This document shows, piece by piece, positions 1-4,433 of a stretch of 5,771 nucleotides of DNA (positions are counted from its first letter, which is position 1; every line of letters begins with the position of its first letter). Position numbers and translations under genes: made by a program. Where the stretch lies: contig JAGVZX010000113.1 of NCBI GenBank assembly GCA_018302185.1, positions 1 to 5,771 of the forward strand, read 5' to 3'. Origin of the DNA: Candidatus Woesearchaeota archaeon. Lineage in GTDB: Archaea > Nanobdellota > Nanobdellia > Woesearchaeales > UBA10200. The notes beneath the pieces are model-generated. The model was not told where the DNA came from. It saw nothing but the letters and a program-made list of their open reading frames with translations, and ran no database searches.

Positions 1-81
1 CAGTTAATGCACTAGAGCAGGGTAAAAAATAGTAACATATTAATAGTAGTAGTTTCATTTTATCCTGCAGTAATAAAAAAA

Positions 82-90
82 GGGGGAGAG
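82..90 (+). promoter_or_regulatory. Purine-rich ribosome binding site of the TrmB-family gene
   Basis: A GGGGGAGAG run ends four bases before the ATG at 95. It is the only Shine-Dalgarno-like sequence near this gene and supports that start. A weak AT-rich TATA candidate lies around 33-44 (AACATATTAAT), which would give a short leader. The rest of 1-94 shows no recognisable gene. Confidence 0.55.
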
Positions 91-94
91 CACT

Positions 95-919
95 ATGATA
101 GTAAAAGAAGAATTCTTAAGCAAATTAAGAAGATATTTTGGACTGAATCTTTACGAAGTAAAGATCTGGACTGCATTACTTTCTCGCGGAGTTTCTACCG
201 CAGGAGAATTAAGCGACATAGCCAATGTACCTAGATCAAGAAGCTATGATGTTCTTGAAAGCCTTGAAAAAAAAGGTTTTGTTATAATGAAATTAGGCAA
301 GCCGATCAAATATGTAGCTGTTGCCCCAAATGAAGTTGTAGAGCGTGTCAAGAAAAACATGAAAGAAGATGCTGAAGAGAAGATAACTCGCTTAGAGACA
401 ATGAAGAGTACAGAAGTCATAGGCGAGCTAAACACTTTGCATACTCAAGGTATAGAGCTTGTTGAGCCAACTGAGCTTTCAGGAAGCTTAAGAGGCAGGC
501 ATAACCTATACAATCACCTTGAGCTGACGATTAGAGGAGCAGAAGAAACTGTAACTTTGATGACAACAACCCAAGGCTTGATTAGAAAGGTAGACAGTTT
601 AAAGCCAACTTTTGAAAAATTAAAAAAGCGCGGTGTCAAGATAAGAATTGCTGCTCCAATAACAAAGGAATGCAGAAATGCAGTAAAAGATTTGTCAGAA
701 GTTGCTGACGTAAGGCATGTTGACAAGATCAGCGCAAGATTCTGTGTTGTTGATAGCAAAGAGCTTATCTTCATGGTCTTGGACGATAAAGAAGTCCATC
801 CGACTTATGATGTAGGCATCTGGGTCAATACACCATTCTTTGCAAGCGCATTAGATGGCTTATTTGATCTTGCATGGAAAGAATTAAAACCTGCATTACA
901 GATAGTCAAAGTGCAGTAA
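95..919 (+). CDS. TrmB-family transcriptional regulator
   Basis: This 274-residue protein has the layout of archaeal TrmB-family regulators. A winged helix-turn-helix covers about residues 15-80, with LYEVKIWTALL, then ELSDIANVPRSRSYDVLESL as the recognition region, then a wing ending GKPIKYVAV. A charged, probably coiled-coil linker spans about 80-115. The C-terminal part, about 130-265, resembles the TrmB effector domain, with a phospholipase-D-like fold (RGRHNLYNHLELTIRGAEETVTL, then VKIRIAAPIT). Known members bind sugars or other metabolites and repress or activate nearby promoters; the ligand here cannot be read from sequence. The gene is separated from the aromatic genes downstream by a poly-T terminator, so it is its own unit. 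It is the only clear DNA-binding regulator in the window and thus a candidate, without direct evidence, for the operator shared by the promoters at 1004 and 4126. Confidence 0.9.
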   Translation: MIVKEEFLSKLRRYFGLNLYEVKIWTALLSRGVSTAGELSDIANVPRSRSYDVLESLEKKGFVIMKLGKPIKYVAVAPNEVVERVKKNMKEDAEEKITRLETMKSTEVIGELNTLHTQGIELVEPTELSGSLRGRHNLYNHLELTIRGAEETVTLMTTTQGLIRKVDSLKPTFEKLKKRGVKIRIAAPITKECRNAVKDLSEVADVRHVDKISARFCVVDSKELIFMVLDDKEVHPTYDVGIWVNTPFFASALDGLFDLAWKELKPALQIVKVQ

Positions 920-923
920 GCGC

Positions 924-957
924 TTTATTTTTTTCTTTTTGTTTTATCATTTTTATT
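924..957 (+). terminator. Poly-T transcription terminator after the TrmB-family gene
   Basis: Successive T runs (seven at 928-934, five at 936-940, four at 942-945, four at 951-954) begin a few bases after the stop codon. This is the usual archaeal intrinsic terminator form, which needs no hairpin. It separates the regulator gene from the aromatic genes. Confidence 0.75.
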
Positions 958-1003
958 TGATTTCTTTCAGTTAATTTTACTTGATATCATTTTAGCATTA
1001 TAA

Positions 1004-1026
1004 TTTATAAACTTCCTGTGATTTCT
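1004..1026 (+). promoter_or_regulatory. Leaderless-type promoter and putative operator of chorismate mutase
   Basis: TTTATAAA at 1004-1011 starts 30 bases before the ATG at 1034, the spacing expected if transcription starts at or next to the start codon. No ribosome binding site precedes the ATG, which agrees. Between TATA box and ATG lies CCTGTGATTTCT (1015-1026). The same 12 bases occur at 4137-4148 with identical distances to a TATA box (3 bases) and to an ATG (7 bases). The position between TATA and start site suits a repressor operator. A separate 8-bp palindrome, TGATATCA (982-989), lies upstream of the TATA box and could be an activator site, though this is weak. Confidence 0.7.
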
Positions 1027-1033
1027 GGGAATA

Positions 1034-1309
1034 ATGAACAAGACAGATAAGCAAACATTAAAAGATTTAAGAGTGCAAATAGATAACCTAGATAAAAGTA
1101 TGCTGAAACTCATCAAGAAGCGTTTTCTGTTGACTGCAAAGATTGGCGAGATCAAAGCAAGAAACCTTACTCCTATATTTGACAAAAAAAGAGAGCAGGA
1201 GATCAAGCTCAGCATCAGAAGATTCTGCAGCGAAAACAATTTAAATGCAGGCAAGATTACAGGAGTATTCGAAAAAATACTTGAGATAACAAGGGGCAAA
1301 AATAGGTAA
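1034..1309 (+). CDS. aroQ: Chorismate mutase, AroQ (type II) class
   Basis: The protein converts chorismate to prephenate, the committed step towards Phe and Tyr. Its 91 residues form the all-helical AroQ fold and, as I recall the E. coli P-protein mutase domain, align to it without gaps at an offset of two. Arg13, Arg30, Lys41, Asp50, Arg53 and Glu54 match E. coli Arg11, Arg28, Lys39, Asp48, Arg51 and Glu52. The positions of Ser84 and Gln88 carry Thr86 and Asn90, so the usual Gln/Glu near the substrate ether oxygen is an Asn almost at the C-terminus. The start is set by the leaderless promoter at 1004. The transketolase N subunit begins 5 bases after the stop, so the two are very likely co-transcribed. 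It is monofunctional: no dehydratase, dehydrogenase or DAHP synthase domain is fused. Confidence 0.9.
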   Translation: MNKTDKQTLKDLRVQIDNLDKSMLKLIKKRFLLTAKIGEIKARNLTPIFDKKREQEIKLSIRRFCSENNLNAGKITGVFEKILEITRGKNR

Positions 1310-1314
1310 ATAAG

Positions 1315-2151
1315 ATGCAAAAGGTCACGAATCCAGAGCAACTTAAAAAGACAGCTAATTCTCTGCGAAAAGTTATTGTTGAGATGGTGCATCGCGCACA
1401 ATCTGGTCATCCTGGAGGAAGCCTGAGCGCAATTGACATACTGACAGTTCTTTATTATTACAAGCTTCATCATGACCCAAAAAATCCAAAATGGGCTGAT
1501 AGAGATAGGTTTATACTTAGCAAAGGCCATTGCACTCCAGCGATGTATTCTATTTTAGCAGAATTAGGTTATTTTCCAAAAGAAGAGTTAGTAGGATATA
1601 GAAAATTAAATGCATTATTGCAGGGTCATACTTCAATACATATTCCTGGTGTTGAGATGAGCGCAGGCTCATTAGGGCAAGGATTATCTTATGGAAATGG
1701 GATAGCATTTGCAGGAAAGATGGATAAAAAAGATTACAAAGTTTATGTGATGGTAGGAGATGGAGAGACACAGGAAGGCCAGGTTTGGGAAGCTGCTCAG
1801 ACAGCAGGAGTGCATAAGCTGGATAATGTTGTAGTATTATTGGATAGGAATAAGATACAGAATGATTGGTTTGTCGAGAAGACAAAAAGCATTGAGCCAA
1901 TTGGAGATAAATGGAGAGCATTTAACTGGCATGTGATTGAGATAGACGGACATGATGTAAAACAGATAATGAAAGCTTTAGATGATGCTAACAATCCGGC
2001 AATCGTAAACGGAAAGCCTTGCATCATAATTGCGCAGACTGTCAAAGGAAAAGGTGTTTCATTCATGGAGAATAATCCGGATTTCCACGGCAAAGCTCCA
2101 AATGATGCTGAGTTTAAACAGGCAATGGAAGAGCTGGATAAGAATGGATAA
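1315..2151 (+). CDS. tkt: Transketolase, N-terminal (thiamine diphosphate-binding) subunit
   Basis: This 278-residue protein is the N-terminal half of a split transketolase, the form usual in archaea and some bacteria. It moves two-carbon ketol units between sugar phosphates and can supply erythrose-4-phosphate and pentose phosphates. Visible hallmarks are SGHPGG (30-35), the SKGHCTPAMY stretch (69-78), GHTS (104-107), the GSLGQGLSYGNGIA segment (118-131), and the thiamine diphosphate/metal motif from GDGE (148-151) to the Asn in LLDRNKIQ (179). It needs the C-terminal subunit encoded at 2401 to make an active site. It follows chorismate mutase by 5 bases, with AGGT in the end of that gene as a possible weak ribosome binding site. 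Pairing with aromatic genes suggests that erythrose-4-phosphate supply for DAHP synthase is one of its jobs. Confidence 0.93.
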   Translation: MQKVTNPEQLKKTANSLRKVIVEMVHRAQSGHPGGSLSAIDILTVLYYYKLHHDPKNPKWADRDRFILSKGHCTPAMYSILAELGYFPKEELVGYRKLNALLQGHTSIHIPGVEMSAGSLGQGLSYGNGIAFAGKMDKKDYKVYVMVGDGETQEGQVWEAAQTAGVHKLDNVVVLLDRNKIQNDWFVEKTKSIEPIGDKWRAFNWHVIEIDGHDVKQIMKALDDANNPAIVNGKPCIIIAQTVKGKGVSFMENNPDFHGKAPNDAEFKQAMEELDKNG

Positions 2152-2181
2152 TGATAAACAAAATAATTTAATTAAAAAATA

Positions 2182-2380
2182 AAGCTGTAGCGACCGCCAT
2201 TGTTTTGCGAGCACAAATCAAATAAAACAGCCAAGTAGGGCTGGGCGGTAACAAGCTTACATGGTATCATCATCGTCAAAAAGAAAGACACAGACTAATT
2301 GCAAGCAAGTAAACCTAGCGTTCAGGAAGCACAACTTATAAAAATCACCAACCAGTGCTCGCAGGTGATCGCTACAGCTT
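2182..2380 (+). ncRNA. Putative structured RNA between the transketolase subunit genes
   Basis: No convincing ORF occupies this gap. Its ends pair perfectly over 12 bp: 2182-2193 (AAGCTGTAGCGA) with 2369-2380. Directly inside on the 5' side, CCGCC (2194-2198) pairs with GGCGG (2244-2248), enclosing the hairpin CAGCC/GGCTG (2228-2232 with 2239-2243, six-base loop). Directly inside on the 3' side, TCACC (2345-2349) pairs with GGTGA (2364-2368). The two enclosed loops are joined by 8 perfect pairs: GCGAGCAC (2207-2214) with GTGCTCGC (2355-2362), a loop-loop or pseudoknot contact. In an alternative fold, CCGCC pairs with GGTGA (one C-A mismatch and one G-T) and the 8-bp pairing extends the closing stem. 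I find no RNase P, SRP, tRNA or box C/D signature. The closing stem ends 20 bases before the ATG at 2401, so it may be a stand-alone RNA, an mRNA cis-element, or a small mobile element. The strand is assumed from the neighbours. Confidence 0.5.
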
Positions 2381-2400
2381 AAAAAAACAAGGGAACAAAA

Positions 2401-3342
2401 ATGCCAGAGATGATCGCAACAAGAGATGGATTTGGAAAAGCTTTGCTTAATTTAGGCAAAGAGAATAAATTAGTTGTTAATCTTGAAGCAGATCTAGGCA
2501 AAAGCACAAAAAGCATCTTGTTTGCAAAAGAATTTCCAGACAGGACAATCAATTTTGGTATTTCTGAGCAGGACATGATAACAACAGCTGCCGGACTTGC
2601 ATATTCAGGCAAAATTCCGTTTGCAAGCACATTTGCAATATTCACAGAGAGAGCTTTTGAGCAGATAAGAAATTCAGTTGCAAGAGTTAATCTGAATGTT
2701 AAAGTTATTGGCAGTCATTCTGGATTATTGACCGGAGATGATGGTGACAGCGCACAGTGCATTGAAGATGTAGCTGTATATAGAAGTTTGCCAAACATGG
2801 TTGTGTTAAGTCCAGCGGATGCAGTTGAGACAGAGAAAGCAACTTATGCGATGGCAGAATATGTTGGTCCAATGTATTTAAGGATTGGAAGAGAAAAGAT
2901 TCCTGTTTTATTTGATGCAAGCTATGAGTTTGAATTAGGTAAAGGTGTGTTGTTAAAAGAGGGTAAAGATGTGACGATATTTGCAACTGGCCCATTGGTT
3001 TCAATCGCTTTAGATGCAGGAAAGTTATTAGAAGCAGAAGGAGTTTCTGCGCGAATCGTGAATATCCATACTATAAAGCCTATCGATAAAGAGATGATAA
3101 TAAAAGCAGCAACAGAAACAAAAGCGATAGTTACAGCAGAGGATCACAACATAATTGGCGGCTTAGGAAGCGCAGTTTCTGAAGTTCTGACAGAATATGC
3201 ATTAGCTCCTTTGGAAAGAGTTGGAGTCAAAGACAGATTCGGAGAAAGCGGAAAGCCTGCTGAGCTGTATAAAAAGTATGGGCTGACAGCTGAAGACATA
3301 GTCAAGCATGTAAAGAAAGCCATTGCAAGGAAGAGAGTTTAA
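2401..3342 (+). CDS. tkt: Transketolase, C-terminal subunit
   Basis: This 313-residue protein is the partner of the subunit at 1315. It carries the pyrimidine-binding domain, including FGISEQDM (52-59), whose Glu56 is the expected catalytic Glu that activates the thiamine aminopyrimidine. It also has the SHSGLLTGDDGDSAQCIED segment (105-123), typical of the family, and the C-terminal transketolase domain from about 180, with GKGVLLKEGKDVTIFATGPL and a final FGESG stretch. The length fits the family. A purine-rich AAGGG at about 2389-2393 is a weak ribosome binding site for the ATG at 2401. Unlike most split pairs, where the genes abut or overlap, the two halves are separated by 249 bases holding the stem-closed element at 2182-2380. 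No frameshift or missing motif is seen, so both halves appear intact. Confidence 0.93.
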   Translation: MPEMIATRDGFGKALLNLGKENKLVVNLEADLGKSTKSILFAKEFPDRTINFGISEQDMITTAAGLAYSGKIPFASTFAIFTERAFEQIRNSVARVNLNVKVIGSHSGLLTGDDGDSAQCIEDVAVYRSLPNMVVLSPADAVETEKATYAMAEYVGPMYLRIGREKIPVLFDASYEFELGKGVLLKEGKDVTIFATGPLVSIALDAGKLLEAEGVSARIVNIHTIKPIDKEMIIKAATETKAIVTAEDHNIIGGLGSAVSEVLTEYALAPLERVGVKDRFGESGKPAELYKKYGLTAEDIVKHVKKAIARKRV

Positions 3343-3500
3343 TATTTCTGCGTTAAAATCCACTGTGAGATAAACGACTTAAATGCTTCTTTAAATCAAT
3401 GATTGCCAGTTGTAACACAACCATATAGTATATACATAATGATTATATAGCCAGCTGCACTAATTAACTTACATAAATATTTAGACATTATAAATTATCC
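3343..3500 (+). other. AT-rich intergenic region with a short palindrome and TATA-like sites
   Basis: No gene is visible between the transketolase C subunit and the site at 3503. GTTGT-AAC-ACAAC (3409-3421) is a perfect 5-bp inverted repeat with a 3-base spacer, possibly an operator. Several TATA-like stretches follow (around 3424-3433, 3443-3450 and 3474-3483). The last would place a start site near 3501-3505, just at the ribosome binding site of the small ORF. No T-run terminator is seen after the transketolase gene. Confidence 0.4.
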
Positions 3501-3502
3501 AT

Positions 3503-3510
3503 GGAGGTGA
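3503..3510 (+). promoter_or_regulatory. Strong Shine-Dalgarno sequence before a 10-codon ORF
   Basis: GGAGGTGA, followed by T, is the best match in the window to the archaeal 16S rRNA 3' end. It sits four bases before the ATG at 3515. It also overlaps another ATG at 3501 that begins a 207-codon frame running into the receiver gene. Because that ATG contains the site rather than following it, the site does not support a start at 3501. Confidence 0.6.
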
Positions 3511-3514
3511 TTTT

Positions 3515-3547
3515 ATGGATAAAGGAAAAGGTAAGGGATGTTGTTAA
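3515..3547 (+). CDS. Possible 10-residue peptide with Lys-Gly repeats and a Cys-Cys end
   Basis: The ORF encodes MDKGKGKGCC and stops at TAA 3545-3547. It follows the strongest ribosome binding site in the window at suitable spacing, and the poly-T terminator at 3560 begins 12 bases after its stop, so a short transcript of roughly 60-90 bases holding only this ORF is conceivable. The alternating Lys-Gly and terminal Cys pair are unusual; a metal- or nucleic-acid-binding role would be guesswork. It could equally be the broken start of a lost gene. I recognise no family. Its frame differs from that of the receiver gene downstream. Confidence 0.35.
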   Translation: MDKGKGKGCC

Positions 3548-3559
3548 CTTAACATATGG

Positions 3560-3587
3560 TTTTTTATTTTCTTTTTTTGGATTTTTT
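3560..3587 (+). terminator. Multi-run poly-T terminator
   Basis: T runs of six (3560-3565), four (3567-3570), seven (3572-3578) and six (3582-3587) follow the 10-codon ORF closely. This density is typical of archaeal intrinsic termination and argues against the region being the coding N-terminus of a longer receiver protein. If translated in the frame from 3501 it would give a Phe-rich hydrophobic stretch. Confidence 0.65.
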
Positions 3588-3628
3588 CTTGAAATTTCTT
3601 TTAGCTATGCTCGAGAAAAGCAATACAT

Positions 3629-3639
3629 TTTTAATATAT
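3629..3639 (+). promoter_or_regulatory. TATA box of the receiver-like gene
   Basis: TTTTAATATAT is centred about 26 bases before the ATG at 3660, as expected for a leaderless archaeal transcript. No ribosome binding site precedes that ATG. It supports starting the receiver protein at 3660 rather than 3501. Confidence 0.6.
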
Positions 3640-3659
3640 CTAATTTTCTCGTCTATAAT

Positions 3660-4124
3660 ATGACACTTACGACAATAGTCTGGGTTACAGGTGAACATGA
3701 GTATACAAAACATCATGAACTTAGTAGGAATGGGATAGAAGTAAGAGTACTCCAGCATGCTGTTCCTGCAATTGATGAATTAAGATCTGTGAAGTATCCT
3801 TTAATAGTTCTTGATTTAAAATTGGCACCCGGTCTAGGGTTGAAAGAACGTGATCATGTAATAGCAGAAATTATGAGAACTCATAGTGGACCAAGTGCTT
3901 ATGGAAATATAGGGTTGCGTGTTATAGAAAGAATCAGAGCTGAAGGATCGGCTAATCATGACACACCTATAATAGTTGCCACAATGTATGAACCAGAACA
4001 AGATAATCTGCTGCCTAATGCAAAAGAACTAGCATTAAAAGCAGGCGCTCAGGAATACTTAAGCCTTGGACAATCTGACTTAAGTGATGTAGTTGATACA
4101 ATAAGAAGATATTTGCGACGATAA
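3660..4124 (+). CDS. Degenerate response-regulator receiver-like protein
   Basis: The 154-residue protein has the order of a CheY-type receiver domain. The beta-1 strand TIVWVTGE stands where the acidic pair normally lies, so Asp-Asp is replaced by Thr-Gly. YPLIVLDLKLAPG carries Asp52, the equivalent of the phosphorylated Asp. PIIVATMY holds the conserved Thr/Ser position (Thr108), and ALKAGAQEYLSLG shows the usual Lys replaced by Leu. Between LAPG and the normal helix NIGLRVIERIR about 20-25 extra residues are inserted (roughly 60-83). With the metal-binding pair and Lys missing, ordinary phospho-signalling is doubtful. No output domain is present. I chose the ATG at 3660 because of the TATA box and because the upstream extension from 3501 crosses a poly-T terminator and looks non-coding. 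It stands alone between aromatic genes, its partner is unknown, and no histidine kinase is nearby. Confidence 0.7.
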   Translation: MTLTTIVWVTGEHEYTKHHELSRNGIEVRVLQHAVPAIDELRSVKYPLIVLDLKLAPGLGLKERDHVIAEIMRTHSGPSAYGNIGLRVIERIRAEGSANHDTPIIVATMYEPEQDNLLPNAKELALKAGAQEYLSLGQSDLSDVVDTIRRYLRR

Positions 4125-4125
4125 T

Positions 4126-4148
4126 TTTATATATTACCTGTGATTTCT
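4126..4148 (+). promoter_or_regulatory. Leaderless-type promoter and putative operator of the aromatic leader ORF
   Basis: TTTATATA (4126-4133) is followed after three bases by CCTGTGATTTCT (4137-4148), and seven bases later by the ATG at 4156. The arrangement matches the chorismate mutase promoter at 1004-1034 base for base in spacing, and exactly in the 12-bp box, while the spacer bases differ. That pattern suggests selection on the box rather than a simple recent copy. The TATA box begins directly after the receiver gene's stop codon. Confidence 0.7.
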
Positions 4149-4155
4149 AGTCATT

Positions 4156-4236
4156 ATGAAAGCAGGCAATAACTCTGGAACATTGAATTCAGGCAGTTTT
4201 GGCTTAGCTTACAGCTTCTATTATTTTAGCTATTAA
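4156..4236 (+). CDS. Putative aromatic leader peptide before DAHP synthase
   Basis: This 26-codon ORF begins at the ATG expected for the leaderless promoter at 4126. It starts MKAGNNSGTLNSGS and ends YSFYYFSY: six of its last eight residues are Phe or Tyr, with Phe also at 15. There is no Trp. Bacterial leader peptides such as PheL have this make-up, where ribosome stalling at codons for the scarce product controls the genes behind. Here the next complete gene is DAHP synthase, first enzyme of the pathway to Phe and Tyr, and the promoter is shared with chorismate mutase. The aromatic codons lie within or beside a weak stem (4203-4209 with 4228-4237) that competes with a second stem (4236-4242 with 4252-4258). 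Translation and the attenuation role are inferences; a chance ORF remains possible. Confidence 0.55.
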   Translation: MKAGNNSGTLNSGSFGLAYSFYYFSY

Positions 4237-4433
4237 GTCCTCTTGCTAGATGAGGATTGCGCATCGTGTTTCTGGCAGATAGATTAATAAGAAGATAATT
4301 CTAACTGCTTGAAAAGCCATGCAAATAGCTTTGATAAAAGAAGAGAGATTACAGATAAAGAATGAAAGTAATGTGAGATAAAAATAGGTATGATAACAAG
4401 GATTAAAACATATAAAATTGCAAAGGTGAGACC
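4237..4433 (+). other. Untranslated leader region between the aromatic ORF and DAHP synthase
   Basis: This 197-base stretch lacks a convincing gene. AGTCCTC (4236-4242) pairs with GAGGATT (4252-4258), seven pairs including one G-T, around a nine-base loop; GATG (4249-4252) with CATC (4262-4265) is an alternative. Further on, GCTT (4307-4310) can pair with AAGC (4314-4317), or AAAGC (4313-4317) with GCTTT (4328-4332), again mutually exclusive. No long T run is present, so a simple archaeal intrinsic attenuator is not obvious. GGTGA at about 4425-4429 is the ribosome binding site of the DAHP synthase gene. A TATA-like stretch near 4410 could be an internal promoter, but lies too close to allow much leader. 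Confidence 0.45.

Noticed and set aside
967..1530. 187-codon reverse-strand frame opposite chorismate mutase and transketolase
   Set aside because: It is antisense to two genes with clear family motifs, and its translation has no recognisable domain.
2150..2162. AATGATAAACAAA repeated at 5502-5514
   Set aside because: It is a 13-base match of low-complexity AT-rich sequence. The two copies have different relations to nearby genes, so chance is likely.
2182..2380. RNase P RNA, SRP RNA, tRNA, box C/D RNA or TPP riboswitch in the transketolase gap
   Set aside because: I looked on both strands for the conserved RNase P segments, the SRP helix 8 motif, a tRNA T-loop, paired C and D boxes and the TPP riboswitch motifs, and found none. 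A reverse-strand ATGATGA lacks a matching D box.
2180..2382. Miniature inverted-repeat transposable element with 12-bp terminal repeats and a possible TAA target duplication
   Set aside because: Kept only as an alternative. The 3-base duplication is trivial in AT-rich sequence, and the additional abutting and crossing helices fit a folded RNA better.
3501..3659. N-terminal extension of the receiver protein from the ATG at 3501, giving 207 residues with a Phe-rich possible membrane segment
   Set aside because: The ribosome binding site lies inside this start rather than before it, the Phe-rich part is a set of poly-T runs typical of a terminator, and a TATA box fits the internal ATG at 3660 where the receiver fold begins.
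4319..4381. 20-codon ORF (MQIALIKEERLQIKNESNVR) and a 10-codon ORF from 4250 in the DAHP synthase leader
   Set aside because: Neither has a ribosome binding site or promoter spacing, and neither has a telling composition. Short ORFs of this size are expected by chance.
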